DNA of 64,000 nt from Taenia hydatigena (Eukaryota; Platyhelminthes; Cestoda; Cyclophyllidea; Taeniidae): NCBI GenBank assembly GCA_036345935.2, contig JADWOT020001770.1:30001-94000 (forward strand), given 5' to 3'. Each line of letters begins with the position of its first letter. The first letter of the stretch is position 1. The notes under the pieces are model-generated. The model made no database searches, was not told the DNA's origin, and saw only the letters and a program-made list of their open reading frames with translations. The position numbers and the translations under genes were made by a program. Positions 7,278 to 19,739 of this stretch are shown piece after piece.

Positions 7278-7394
7278 AATTTATTAGGGCAACCTTCCGA
7301 ATTCGCGTACAAATTTCATATTTTGATATTCAGAGTCAATTGTTTCATATTTGCGTAATTCCATTTGCTATCTGCGAATGGCGTCCATTGGTGG

Positions 7395-7800
7395 CTTATA
7401 GTCTGCTGAATTTGGATCCATTGGTAACTGCTTTTGCTACTTTCGTGAGGTAGTCAACCATAACTAGGAGACATCGGTTTCTCTTTTGGTTAGTGGTAGA
7501 GGACCCATAAGGTCTATACCCATTCCTTCGCCCAAAACTCCTGTAGGCATAGGCTGCAGGGGTGCGAATACTGTGGATTGAGGGTTCTTAATACTGCTGC
7601 AAGTAATGCAGGCGTGGCAGAAGTCATACACGTCTGGGGTGAGAGAGGGCCACCAGTATCATTTGGTCGAGGCCTCCACCATCTTTTCATCGCCCACATG
7701 GCCCAATTGTTCGTACAACTCTTGAAGGACTATATGCATCAGGGAACCTGAAACCACCAGACGCTTAGGAGAAGTGACGCCTTCTTGGTACCACAAGACC
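7395..7800 (-). pseudogene. Ty3/gypsy integrase fragment
   Basis: The minus strand shows LQELYEQLGHMGDEKM followed, after a stop, by YWWPSLTPDVYDFCHACITC, which together hold the HHCC zinc-binding finger of the integrase N-terminal domain. It continues with GIDLMGPLPLTKR, the start of the catalytic core (family pattern with D in 'x-x-D-x-x-G-P-L'). Two or more stops interrupt it. The second and third acidic residues of the DDE triad are beyond the break and were not found. Confidence 0.85.
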
Positions 7801-7832
7801 TCATCTTCCAGGGAGAGTTTGGACCATTGTTG

Positions 7833-8400
7833 TCATGTCTGCTTTGCTGCCATGCTGGATGATTTCATCCCTTCTGCAGTGAGCTTGGACGAGGATGCCA
7901 GATACCTGTTGTACACCAGAGACGTGTAGAGATTTGTACTTTGTGTGCTTCTCCACTGGTGTTTAGTCAGCTCGCATAAAAATAGGGTTCCCACTACACC
8001 GCTGTGCCTTTGCGCTGAGAGAGGTCTGCGGGGATATGCATCCACGTTACTATGCGAGTTCCCTTTTGTGTACTGCACAGTAAAGTCATATTGTTGCAGT
8101 TCCTCGTACCAGCGTGCAACAGAATGGTTGACCGCCTTCATTGCTTTCGACCATGTCAGCGCTTAATGGTCTGTTCCCACTATGAACTGTCTCGCTATCA
8201 GGTAGTGCTTGAAGCATTGCACCATTGTGTAGATTGCGAAAAGTTCAAGTTCTGTTGCACTCTTTTGCCTCATTTTTGTTTATTCTGGCAGTAGCGTAGG
8301 CAATGATGTGTTCTCATCCATCTTTTTCTCTTTGCAAAAGTACACCACCCACGGCCACGTCAGTGGCGTCCGTGTCTAGTACAAAGGGTGGTGCGTCGGT
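7833..8400 (-). pseudogene. Ty3/gypsy RNase H region
   Basis: The minus strand has FVLDTDATDVAVGGVLLQRE near 8385-8325, which carries the catalytic Asp of the RNase H fold (family LDTDASDxAxGAVLSQ). A second open piece at 8141-7833 encodes VARWYEELQQYDFTVQYTKG then NVDAYPRRPL, the conserved connection from RNase H into integrase (family 'ARW-x-x-x-L-x-x-YDF ... NADALSR'). Frameshifts separate the two. Confidence 0.85.
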
Positions 8401-9300
8401 CTCAAAGTTCGGTAAAGCCAGAATCGGAGCGAAGCAGAGCGTTTGCTTTAGTTCTGTGAATGCTTCGTCCTGTTCGTTCTCTTAACCGAAATTCTTTTTT
8501 GCCTACTTCTCGGTTAGATTGTGTAGGAAACTGGTGATCTTGGCAAAGCCTTGAACGAAACGTCTGTAGTAGTTTGCCAAACGGAGGAAGCTGCAGACTT
8601 CCGTCTGATTGGTTGGTGTTGGCCAAGTTCTCACTTGTATTGTACCATCTTCAGTGACCGCCATCCCATCTGACGAGACTTTGTAACTCAGAAGGGTAAC
8701 TGAACGACGAAGAAAGTGGTGCTTTATTGGATTCGCGAATGTCTCTACTGAAAAAATGGCGTCATCGAGGTAGATTATGCAATGTTTCGGAAAAGCTTAG
8801 TTGGTGCTGTCTGCACAAGGCGCTGGAAAGTGGCTGCGGCGCTGCAGAGTTCAAACGGCATTGTCTGCAATTCATAAACCCCCTTGGGCACTATGAAAGC
8901 CGTCTGCTATTCATCTTTTTCCGCTACTGCTACTTGCCAGCATCCGGATATTGAGTCGAGTGCGGAGAACCACTTTGATCCATGCAGAAAATCCAAGGAG
9001 TCGTCAATATGAAGTAAGGGAAGCCCGTCCCTCTTAGGCATGGCATTTGGCTTTCTGTAATCGATACACAGCTATGTGCTACCGTCGCATTTCTTTACCA
9101 GTCTGATTGAGGAGGCCCATGGTGACTTGGATGGTTTTAAGACTTCATCCTTGATAATCTCTTCCACTAGATGGTTCGCTTCGTCTAGGAGGAGCAGCGG
9201 TATGCATCAGGGTGTTTGCCGATCAGGCCTAACCTCGCTGGTGTCAATAGTGTGTTTGAGGATATTTATTCGTCCGAGTTTTGCTCCCTGCCATGAGAAT
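8400..9300 (-). pseudogene. Ty3/gypsy reverse transcriptase
   Basis: On the minus strand the fingers and palm appear as HLVEEIIKDEVLKPSKSPWA, then LCIDYRKPNAMPKRDGLPL, then WFSALDSISGCWQVAV, with the first catalytic Asp, and then TMPFELCSAAATFQ. The active-site box is IIYLDDAIF, with TAC-CTC-GAT-GAC at 8772-8761, but it lies in a frame shifted from the upstream part. The thumb is seen as LRLANYYRRFVQGFAKITSF. Several stops are present. These match the gypsy RT pattern over its whole length. Confidence 0.92.
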
Positions 9301-9311
9301 GAGTTCGGGTA

Positions 9312-9830
9312 CTAGCTAAGCAATGAGCGCTGCTCCTTTCTCTTGCTATCGGTGATCTGTGTCATCCGCGAGCAAAGCTCATCAAAGTTGTTGATAGGAA
9401 TGCCCGCAGCCTCGAAGAGGGCACTACAGATTTCGTCTGCGCCATTTTTAGGAGGAGATTTGGCTGGGATTGTTTCTATGTTTAGCTTGGTCGCAAATGT
9501 GCCTTCTGCGAAATTCATGACCGCCTTGGTGTTACGAAGGAAGTTAATGCCCACGTATCGCACCCCAAACTAACTCAGGGCACATAATAAATTAGACTGT
9601 TTAGGTTTTTTTCCTTGTGAGACTTTTAAGGACGTCTCTTGCTTTACCTTCATCGTTTTCCCCTCTGTTGAGAGAAGAATCGCAGAGGGAAGACCAGTGC
9701 GAAACTTGGTGCGGAGAATTTGGAACGCTTGAGAATTCACTAATGACTTGGCTGTGCCCGATTCAAGAAGAAAAGTGCAGAGGCGTCCCTCTAGCTTGTC
9801 AGAGACTTGCACAAAGTGAAGGGAACCATG
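9312..9830 (-). pseudogene. Ty3/gypsy aspartic protease and protease-RT linker
   Basis: The minus strand at 9812-9570 shows LEGRLCTFLLESGTAKSLVN, equivalent to the 'x-x-x-L-x-D-S/T-G-A' active site, but with Glu-Ser-Gly-Thr in place of Asp-Ser/Thr-Gly-Ala. The next frame, 9563-9312, reads VGINFLRNTKAVMNFAEGTF, the 'ILGIDFLR-x-x-x-A-x-x-x' end of the protease and linker. The catalytic Asp is lost. Confidence 0.75.
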
Positions 9831-9929
9831 CGAGTGTAGGCAGGATAAGGAATATTGCGACTCACCTGCTTTTGGGGTGGGCGGTGATGAAGTCCAACGT
9901 GGACGTGTAGAATTCGGTCAGCGATTGGC

Positions 9930-10356
9930 CATATAAAACGGTGATGTGAGAATGAGTTTCTGACGCTTCCTGGTCACTGCCTCGATCAACTGGCTGAGAT
10001 CGATGGTCTTTATGGCGTGAACTCTTGCTGCCGTGGTCTGTGGTCGGAGTCCGGCTTTAAATCTAACGGTCACCCAACTCTTCACCTTGTTAGTTGCACA
10101 GTCTCTGAATGCCCGTTCGGCTTAAAATTTGCAAGCGCTCAGCGTACTTTGCACCGTTTTTGCCTGGCTTTTGACCGCGGTGAAGGAAATCCCTAGCCAT
10201 CGACTCCTCTCGCTGGTCGATAACGAGTTGATCCAGTATCCTACAGAACTGGTCAAGGTAGCCGTCAGGTGAGACTCCGGCATTGATTGCTGCTGAGAAA
10301 AGCTCTTGCAGAAGAGCGTGGAGGATCAGTGGGATTCTCTGCTGCTGTGGGTACAA
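9930..10356 (-). pseudogene. Ty3/gypsy gag-like segment
   Basis: A minus-strand frame at 10356-10090 encodes QELFSAAINAGVSPDGYLDQ, then FCRILDQLVIDQREESMARD, followed in another frame by VTVRFKAGLRPQTTAARVHA and DLSQLIEAVTRKRQ. The position upstream of the protease and the helical content fit the capsid part of gag. No CCHC zinc knuckle was recognised. Confidence 0.6.
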
Positions 10357-10479
10357 TGGATGTTGAATCTCAGGGAATCAATTTTGATCTTCAAAATGCA
10401 TTCCTTCTTTGGAATGGGGAAGGCCCGCCAACGCTGTCGCTGGTGTAGAGGGTTCCTCCTCCTCCCTCTTACCACCCTT

Positions 10480-10600
10480 GTCATTAGAATTTCGAACACG
10501 CTTCGACGTCTTTATTGCAAGCAAGAGAGAGGGCACAGAGAGATCTTGTAGGGGAGTTAAGGACGGGGGTAATACGTGCTCCTGGGAGTCACCACACCGC
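10480..10600 (-). other. Possible 5' LTR remnant or leader of the gypsy element
   Basis: On the minus strand this stretch starts TGTGGTGACTCCC, contains AATAAA (10516-10511) and ends ...TAATGACA, giving a TG...CA bounded segment of about 118 bases just upstream of gag. No second copy was found downstream, because the element is truncated there, so LTR identity cannot be shown. It is shorter than most gypsy LTRs. Confidence 0.22.
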
Positions 10601-10639
10601 TCCGCAACCGGGATTAAACTGTCGTTCCATCTCTAGCCT

Positions 10640-11110
10640 ACAAAGCACATTTAAAAAACATAAGTATTACACTAGACATAAAAGCGCATTAAAATAACAT
10701 TGCAAGAGTCATAAACTAATAAAATGTGCAATTTAATTAACAATGAAGCCTATTACAACGTACTTTTGTTTGTGATTTAGTGCAGCTTTGATTTGTTTTA
10801 GCAGTTTTGTTGACTTTTTTAAAGGAACTCAAATAGCTCTATCAACTCGAGCAAGTGACTGGCACAGCATCCGCAGCGCCATCAGACTTTTAACGATCTT
10901 AAAAAGGAAAATCAGAAAAGGAAAATGTAAAGTTATAAATGTTACCTGCCACAAATAGAGGATACTGCGGACGGTTCTTCCGCCTTTGATATGGGGAGAC
11001 AGGCTGCTCCTAGACATTTAATTATGAACAGACGGAAAATATGGGGTAACTAGTTCGAAGTGTACAAACCAAAGCGCGATTTCAAGCTAATATGGGATGT
11101 GTTGAATATC
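10640..11110. other. AT-rich noncoding interval
   Basis: No feature is recognised; only short frames. Confidence 0.4.
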
Positions 11111-11119
11111 CAAAATTAT

Positions 11120-12560
11120 AGAAGTATGTATGCGTGCGTGAATCTGAACAAGGATTCCATCTAAAACACTATCGTGGAAAGATACCGCACATAAGGACGC
11201 AATAACAAAGCCCTTAGATAGGGTTAGTGGTCAACCGAGAGGCCTAGTAACGCACCGGTAAGCACTGGGCAGGGTACTAAAATATTGCAGAGGGCAAATG
11301 ACGTTATAGTGGACCCCTACTGAACAGGCTTCCACTCTTCCTTTCAATATCTAAGAGGGACAATGGGTGTGAGAAATAGAAGAAAGTCTGAACAATATTC
11401 TGCCTTGGCAAGTTGAATATCGTGCCTATTGGTTGTGCAATATTTAAATTAATTTCGTAAATTAGAATGGCTAGGTAACCCAACACGTAATATGATTGAA
11501 TTTCTAGTCCCAATTTCACCTCAAAGTCGTCACACGTGTGGTGAAGTTTAATAATTATTTGTGGTTGAAGAGAGCTAGGATTGAAGCCTCGTGTGGCTTA
11601 AATTGCGTGCATGCCTATACTGGAGGTCGTTGTGGTACTTGTGTGCATTTAGAAGGCTGAGGTTAGACCATGCTGCATGTGAAGCACGGAGTCTTTAACT
11701 GTTGGCACATCTGATGAGGGGTGTTGAAAACTGCTGCCAAACCAGATGACTGTAAACTACATCATAGGATAAGAAAAAGGAGGAAGCATGCCCTCATGCA
11801 GCAGAAATCGGTATCCGCGTGGTTTCTCTGGTAACCAACGACGACGCATTAGACAGTGCCTGGTCTTCGGAAGTGAAATTGGAGCCTAGACGTTCACTTG
11901 GGTAAAGGCCTGTGGGAAGGAGGATGGAGGTGATGTGGATGATAAGTTGCCATTGACGGTGCAAAGCTTGCTAACTGAGAAGCGTGATTTGTATAAGATT
12001 TTGCGAAATTCCTTTGAAGTCATTCCTGTAGGCGTAGCGTGGTATGCAGTTTGTGGTATTCCCTTCCTTCTTCTTCACAATGCATGCGGTAGTGTTACTT
12101 TCTCACTGCACTGGGCCAGCAAGCGTCCATTCCCTTTCTGCCTTGGTGGAGAAGCATTGCTTCCTATTGCGGCTTATTTGGTCCTCCCCTACTTCCAAGA
12201 TTAATAGGATGATAATGTATGCATGCATGCATGCCTATTCAAACTACCATCGGCACAATTCCCGCTACAGGAGGGTGAGACTTTAATTTCCGAACAGCGT
12301 GTGGTTCAAACAACCCAGTTCTAACAGTAGTAACTAGTGATGTACAAGTTTCAGTGGTGTTTCGCCAAAAAGGGTTGCAGGAGAAGGAGGAGGAGGATGG
12401 CGATTACTGTCGCGACTCTATTATCCCATGCGATGTCTACCTGCTGACAGTCTCTTCTGCTAAAATGCTGTAGAGGTGAGATGTTATTGCTACTGAAGTG
12501 ATGTTCAGTAGGTGTGTCACGTCGAGGTGGATATTTGATGGGGCTTTGGCCAGCGTAAGG
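11120..12560 (+). repeat. Repeat family 1, copy A
   Basis: Diverged copy of 22970-24370 in the same orientation. Shared blocks include AAAGCCCT.AGAT-AGG.T near 11208, ATTGGTT.GCAAT near 11430, GTTAGACCATGCTGC at about 11664 (also at about 23491), CAGTGCCTG.TCTTCGGAAG near 11855 and GAGAAGCATTGCTTCC near 12150 (against GAAGAAGCACTGCTTCC). It contains a TGCATGCATGCATGC run at about 12220-12234. No protein family is visible in it. Confidence 0.75.
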
Positions 12561-12639
12561 GAGATGCAAACAGACAGAGACCGCAGAAGGAGAACAAGGA
12601 GGAGAGAAAGGAGTAAAGAGGCATCCATATGCATCCATT

Positions 12640-14570
12640 TTGTTAATAAAAGCACTCTGTCATTTAATTATCAAGATGATGGTGTTGTTTCATAGGAAGA
12701 CGTAGTAAAATCGCGGTCATTGACGAGTCGTGAGCAAGTCCCTAGAAGTAACCAGGAAGAATGAGAGACAGAAAGCACCCTTCTGCTTACTGCTGCTAAA
12801 CCAACTTTCCTTTTTTTAGCAACTAATCGTGCGTGATGCAGAGACAGAAGGTGGTAAGGAGGGGGAATCTACCTGTCCGACGATGAAATCGCTGCGCACT
12901 GACACACCCACCCACGGAAAGATCAACAAAAGCAGTGCGACCGTTTGCACTAGTCAATTAAACTAAGTAACAATGCACTTATTTCAAAGCCTTGTCGATT
13001 TCTTGTAGCTGATGAGTCGAATCTGACCCAACTTAACAAAATGGACGTTGCTATCGCGCATGAACATGTCACACGCTTCTACGATACTTACCATAGTCTA
13101 TTTTTTAGCAATAGCAACTGAAGACCTTAGGAGGTGAGGCAAATTCACTCAGAGGAAGTGATGAAGACATGGAAGTAGCCTAGCCATTAATAATGATGTC
13201 ATTTATTGTCTGAGTCTTTTGCCTCTCCCTCACTCGACAAGTTGTATGGACAGCAAATCGTTTTGCAACAGCAGTCCATGAATAAATTACCAAAGCTCAT
13301 GGGCTGTGGCATAATAATATTGAATTGCAACATGCATTCAAACGAAACAGGCACAGTAAGGAAATAACTGAGAGCATTAGTAAATTAGATGTACACGCGT
13401 TGTTTGTTTTAACGAAAGAGTTGCCTCACTAAAGAGGATGCGTATGGTTTATAGTTTAGCACATATTGTGATATGCATGTGTGCTAACTGTTGTTGATGG
13501 AGACATCGTGTTGCTCCCTCTTATATCTCGTCCTGTTGCGCGTTTCCTATTTGCGAATTAACTACTTTTAAATTCATAAGAAACGTGTGATTTTAATGCA
13601 ACTAAAATTGCATTCGTCCAACATATCATTTCGCAGGTACAGATCCGTGCAAAGAGGGGCCTAGTATGCAATAGAGCATTGTCAAGCAATGATTAATGTA
13701 GGTTATACCTGTAGCGGAGCAGGCAGGATCCAGGTTTAGGTTTGAAGAAGAGTTGATTTTCGAGAGGAATGGGCAAAAACGCTGTTGACGAATTTGGGAT
13801 AAAACAGAAATATGACGAGATAAGAAAAATATTGCTAAATATAGATACACGTGCATGATGAGTGATAAATTTTATTCGAATAAGGCTCGTAGAATTTAAT
13901 AATTTGTTGCTGCATGTTAATTGTAATACATCACGTATCGTTAAAGACCAAAAATAAATACATATTTTATTTATAACTGTTAAGACAGGTACCAACTGCC
14001 GATTGCATATTTTGTTGAGTAGAACAATCCTTTAAATTTACTAAATCGCTCATTGCTTTGAAGGTCATCAGCGGTAACTGCTTTCCACCTCGTTGCTGCA
14101 CTGCAATGTCATTATTTTGGCAGAAGTTGGCCGTGTTATTTAAGACTTATCACACTCGCTGATAAATCCTTGGTAAAATAGATTTATGGGTCTGCAGGAC
14201 ATAAAACTTTACCAGAATGTATCGCGCCTGACTGGAGCCTGACTTGCTGATCATGAGTCCTTTACCAAGTCGTTCAAAATCAGGATTCTGCCCTCGGCAC
14301 TACTCCACACAGCTTAGACAGGAATAAATTGCATTTTATGATTTTTCACAATGTTTTTGATGAATAAACTAAAAATGGTCATTTAGTAGGCATTTGAACT
14401 TCACAGATTAGTCCTAAGATTTTAATTATTAATGCGCAATAAATTTGCTGCACACGAACCGCTATAGTTCCCACACCAGTAAACTTCGTATGAAATATAA
14501 GTCACTTTAACATGCTTAACAGCTCTAGGGCTATAGTTGTAAGCTCTCAAGGTAGGGCGATAAAGGGAGC
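12640..14570. other. Noncoding interval
   Basis: Nothing recognised. The longest frame is 100 codons on the minus strand near 13.8 kb, without a motif. Confidence 0.4.
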
Positions 14571-14576
14571 TGATTG

Positions 14577-17120
14577 CGAAAGAGCTACTCGCCGCGTTAC
14601 ACCACCATCAGAAGGCTCAGAATGGTATTAGATTTTGACTGGCTGCCGAGATCAATGTGCGCATGAGGCATCACATCAGTAAAATATTGGCAACTTAACA
14701 CAAGCGCACTACGCTCTAAGTGCTCTAACTTTGGTCATAAAGTAATTTTAATATGGCCTCGGCTGTCAAGCTGCTACGATGCAAAAAACGAACGTCTCCC
14801 TAGAAACGTGGGCATTTTTTGCCATTCATCTGCACTAAATGTGCATTAAATGACGAACCAGGGGGAGCGGATATTAAACTTCATTACATTTTGTTCATTT
14901 CAATCTGTGATTAATTAAGATTAGGCATCAACTGTTGGTTTACTTGCCTTCAAGTGAAGTGCAGTTTAATCGTAGGACGTTTGGTGCTTAGGAGTGAACG
15001 CAGTGTAGTGCGAATAATTTATTAGGATAACTGGGATAGCATTTACAATTATTTGAAACTTGCACTCCGCCGTTTCTTCCATCGCCGTGTTGTGCAATGA
15101 AAATTCGGACCTGGCGGAGAGTTAAGCAGCCTATTTTTGCGAAGAATGTCAAAATAACACAAGCATATAGAGATGCGCCACATTGTGCCCATTTGCATCA
15201 GAAACTAGTCACAATTTTGCTATAGCAATCTGAGCCATTTAGTAGTTACTTGAGGCGGTTATCCTATCAAATGGCAGAAAGTAAGGTTTGGCCGATGATG
15301 AGAGCGCCTAGATTGACACAGATAGTTGATGATGCACTCGTTTAACCAGAACAAATCAAAATTTATTGTTATATGTGGTTTATTCTGTAAATACTTCTAA
15401 TAGGGGTTTAAAGCAATGCATTTCCTCACCCTTTTAATCCAAAATCGGCCAGAATGGATTACTATTATGACTTGGTGGTAAGTCCTCCTCTGCAATCGCT
15501 TGTATCAGTTCTCATTTTACAGTTCACAGTGTAGGTGTGGTCAAAGCGTAATGAGCATGTTTCGGCAACGAACTCGAGAATCGCAAGGATGTTTTTACCC
15601 ACTACACTACAGGTCTCGAGGTGCACTGCATTCTCCCGGTTTTGATCAAGTTTTACTCAGAATTGGGATCTAGCAGCTTACTTCCTATCAGAAAATCTCG
15701 TAGCATTTCTCGTCATAAAATCTGGCAATGTAGGTGTAACTAAAATGTAAATTGTTTGTATTGACAAAAGAGCTGAAAGAGTACGATAGCAGAGGAAATT
15801 GGAAAAATAAGGAAAGGTTAGAGCACTCTCTCTAAGTTGCGTACGTAATTTCAATATATCACATCTGGTATCTTGCACAAACCACGTAAAAAGAAACAAT
15901 TGTGATTGGCCTCGTCTAGTGTTCTATTAGAAAAGATCGAATTGTATCATTGAGCTAATTCGTTTATATTTTACTCAGTCACATGGCTAGATGAGCGAGA
16001 AAGTGAATCAGTGTGAGAAAGGACGGGAGAAAGTAAGACAGAAATTAAGAACGCTGCTCCACACCCACGACGTCCCACCTCTCCACTTCAGTCTGTCTGT
16101 CATTTGTCTATTTCAGCTGAAGACTCCAGTTGCTTCACTCCCACCGAAGAAGCGCATGGACCACTATTGCATTCGCGATTCAAAATAGCGATTCGTCTAG
16201 GCATTGAATTAGGCTACGCATCAGAAAAGCTCCTTCGTCAACTCAATAGCAAATCTTGGAGGCGAATCGCCAATCCCATAATTCAATTTTCTACCCTGCA
16301 ATTCGCTTACTGAGCTGTACTTACTCATCATGTCCCGACCGTGCCCTAAATGCCCAAACAAACGGCAGCATCAGGAGACCTGCCCATGTAAAACAACTTG
16401 ATTAATATTCATGTCCCACTACGAAAGCACTATTATACGGTCTACGCTTGACTGGATCTGACTAATCTGGACTGGAACAGAATAGACAGGATTAGCAACC
16501 TAGGCCAGATTATGACAGGCTTAGATAAGGCTCCTTATATGCTACCATTCAAGTCAACTCCAATACTAATTTAGCCCTCTTGCCTACACCTCCTTTCTAA
16601 TACCACACTCCAACACATATCGCGTCTTGAACTATGTCACACTTTGTGGTCCTCGCATGCAACTCCTTCGAAAAAGAGAAGTGAGTACTCCCTAAATTTC
16701 AGCTTCCTACCATTTTTCCACTTCAGTGCCACAAGAATGCCTCGCTCCTCTGCCTCCTTTAAGCTTCTGTCACCTTTTCCTCCTACCACATCGTCTGCTA
16801 GCACCCTCTTTGTAGATTCCAATTCATCTCCCTGCTAGTCTCAATCTCGAGCGCGTGTCGATCCTTGTTATTCAAAATGTAAAAAATAAAAAAAGAGGCA
16901 ATTTGATGGGTTCGTTACTGTTGGCATATCCACAGATTATGAAAAGATGCTTTGATAATTGAATGAAGAGTTGAATGAGGAATTCACTTTTGGAGTAGAA
17001 TTTATAATTCAAAATTTTTCATATTTTGCATACAGTTAAGAACATTGTCTTCCTACCATCTTCTGTTCTTCTTCCCCTGTTTCCCTCACCCTCCGTACGT
17101 CGTCAGTTCCAGCGGTTTTG
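14577..17120 (+). repeat. Repeat family 2, copy A
   Basis: Related to 24470-26000 and 28050-29220. The first 180 bases (AATGGTATTAGATTTTGACT at about 14620) match 24.5 kb (AGTGGTATTAGCTTTTGACT). The part at 15850-16000 (ATATTTTACT...ACATGGCTAGATG) matches 28.05-28.2 kb. The part at 16330-16600, with CTTGACTGGATCTGACTAAT, matches both other copies. Compared with the 24.5-kb copy this one holds about 1.4 kb of extra sequence (about 14760-16190), so one of them carries an insertion or deletion. Confidence 0.7.
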
Positions 17121-18740
17121 ATATGTAAATAGAAGTGCGCCAAGTGCGGCTGGTGAGTTTACCCAAACACAATAAAATGCAACCAAAGCATAAGCTGGAA
17201 GTCTACGTCGCCTTGCTTAAAACAACTCAAGCACTTCTGCTCTGCTCATCTCGACCCACACATTCCGCCAGATTCGGACCGAGTCATTAACTAGTCGGTG
17301 TTCATTCTGGTGCATGTCCACTCCCACAACATAACCTGCTTCAAATGTATGCACTTAATTGACTCAAAAGAAAATGCCTTACTTCTCGATCAACCACTGT
17401 CCAATTATTAAGGAACTGGCATAATTCGGTTGTGTATGGCATTAGAGATAGCTTAGTGCACTGAAACCCCCGGCACTTTTCCCGATCTCGTTGCCACCTG
17501 GATTACGGGAGGAGGGCAGAGGGGCGAAAGGGGTCGAACTTAACATCGGTTATCGCGCACTCTAAAGTACCATCGGTCTTGTATTCTTGTCGATCGATGT
17601 GTGTTAGATTCTATGCCAATTATGTGAGTTCGTTTTATTTTTGTTATAGTTTATTTGTGATTTAGCCAATCCTCTCACTCTTTGAGGTCATGTTACACAT
17701 GGAGGGGCACGCGTTGCGCTCTACGTCCACCACGTGATGCAGACACACCTACCTTTTTAGGTACGTCATCATGCATATCAGCATCAAGCCTGACACCGGA
17801 TCAACCGGTCAGGTGAGTCAGCACATGCAATGTTGCCAGTTTCGCGTACCATTTTTCACTGAGCCAGAGATGTTGCATTTGTTGCTGTGATTCGCATGAC
17901 ACTGACCCCTGTGCCATGAAGTCGGAGGTGTCCGATTTTGCGTGTTGCAGGATAGCAGTGCCGTTGACAGACCTGATTTCGACCGTCGATTTTGTAGGGG
18001 CCTTAGAATGGGTAGTTTGATGACTGGCTGTGAACATCATCATCGATGCTCAGGCCTCTAATTTCGTGATAAATGTTTGCTCAGAGCTGTAGACGACTTT
18101 CCAAGCCTAAGTCGTGAATGCTACTATGGTGACATGAAATCAAGTCGTACGACGATTGGTTGTCTTTTCTTCATGGGTCAGACACATGTCTAACGATTCA
18201 GCGTAATATGACCTCGTCGGGAGAAGTTGGTTCGACAAGGTTAAGGCCGCCGAATCTTATTGGTGTGACCCATAGAAAGAGATTATTGGCCCCTATAATA
18301 TATTATTACGATAAGTAATTAAGTCAAAAGAACGACATAGAACTGTGTGGTTACGACCTCATCATGTCCAATGTTACAGTGAAAAGCTTATGGACCTCCT
18401 CAATCCTGAACAACCCCCACATCTGGCAATGCTGCAAGCCAACGGTATTGTTTATCAAAACGTTTAATTACTATGTGCCTCATTTTGCATGCGTTTGCGC
18501 CCCAAGATTTTATACTACCATCATCATTTACCGTCTATCAGCCTTTATGAATTGTGGTTGGACTCATTTGTTGTCCCTTGCAGCTGCCATTTTCTGCAGC
18601 CGCATTATTATACCTGATGTGATCACTGTAAAATAGTCTCCACACCATTCCTTCTCCTTTATTTCTTTTTTTATTCGCACATCGGTCCGAGTTGACAGTA
18701 AAGAACTTTTGTACAATGCTTCTCAACAGTGACATTGCTA
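17120..18740. other. Noncoding interval
   Basis: No supported gene. A minus-strand frame of 80 codons (18043-17801) has no recognisable motif. Confidence 0.35.
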
Positions 18741-18753
18741 TTTTCAACCATCA

Positions 18754-19721
18754 TGAAGCCGTCCCAACGACCACGCATCCACACCCAGTCGAGCCAGCCC
18801 GCAGTGTTGGTGTCAACCAGGACCCAATCGCGTACTCAAAATAACACACGCGATGTGAATAATCCATTGACCCAAATAAGTGTGGAGGTAACATTTAGTT
18901 ACATGCAGTTGGTTTGTCTTCTCGGATCCACCTAATGCGGAACGCCCAGTTGTACTAGAGGGAGGGATAAACTCGTGTTTGCAAAAACTCGCCTTATTGG
19001 CTTCGTCACTGATCGCACAACATCGAGTGGAACAAAAACACTTCCTGCATTGCACGAGGTGTAAGAGACGGTCTCCGCTCAACCTAAACATCTAGCATTT
19101 TTAAGATCCAATCCCTTTCTTATGTGTTCCCCACAGAACAACGACGAGGACAAGCAAAAGAAGCTAAATTCTTAGCTACCAAAACGGCTGACAAATCAAA
19201 TGGCTACTTTAAATGATTCGGATTGGTTAGAGGTACTGTCTGCATTTCCTTCACGCAGTACTCAATCGCATCGCACTCCAAAGCCCGCACTACGATGGAC
19301 ATCCTGCATCGACACGCCTTTTTCCTCAAAGTGAGGTGGATGTTCAGGTCAACTTCAATCGACCACTACGTCGTCGATCTTCCCATCACCGAACCCACTC
19401 TCATTTGACACCTCATGCAAGTTACATTAGCAGCTGCTTCAACCACAGGAGCAGCATCCGTTACTACCACCATGCACGTGTCAACAACTCCTGGCAAGCG
19501 TCTCCTCGATTCCAATTTACTCTCTTATCCAGCGAATAGTTGCCACGGCATCTATGCCTGATTCAGAAAACTTCTCTGCACCGTCAACGGCGGAACAATC
19601 TCAGGTACGCCAGACATTATCTGAGACACAAAGTCAAGGCGGACGCATGGTCCTCTCTACCCCGTACCAAATTGGCGAGATGATGGAATGCTTCAGCAAG
19701 AAACTACCTCAATACGCATGA
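18754..19721 (+). other. Coding-like stretches of unknown identity, Ser/Thr/Gln-rich
   Basis: From 18754 a plus-strand frame (KPSQRPRIHTQSSQPAV, then RTQSRTQNNTRDVNNPL) runs to a GAG-GTAACA donor-like site near 18885. A frame at 19415-19561 is Ala/Thr/Ser-rich (MQVTLAAASTTGAASVTTTM). An overlapping frame at 19554-19721 reads PDSENFSAPSTAEQSQVRQT and TPYQIGEMMECFSKKLP. Local GC and CpG are higher than in the flanks, and the composition looks coding rather than random. I do not recognise a family. They could be exons of a disordered host protein or a decayed element. Confidence 0.2.
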
Positions 19722-19739
19722 ACGCGAAGAACTGGCTCG

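Larger units (their letters stand above)
7395..10360 (-). mobile_element. Decayed Ty3/gypsy LTR retrotransposon internal region
   Basis: Read on the minus strand, coding traces occur in the canonical order gag, protease, reverse transcriptase, RNase H, integrase. All are broken by stops and frameshifts. The element ends within the integrase near 7395, about 120 bases from the large palindrome, so the 3' part, including the second LTR, is missing. The order with integrase after RNase H places it in Ty3/gypsy (Metaviridae), not Ty1/copia. Confidence 0.9.

Noticed and set aside
6781..7287. Open frames across the large palindrome
   Set aside because: They arise from the GC-rich inverted repeat and have Pro/Ser/Arg low-complexity products.
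12219..12234. TGCA repeat as a regulatory palindrome
   Set aside because: A simple four-base repeat, with similar short runs near 24.02 and 26.14 kb; no further support.
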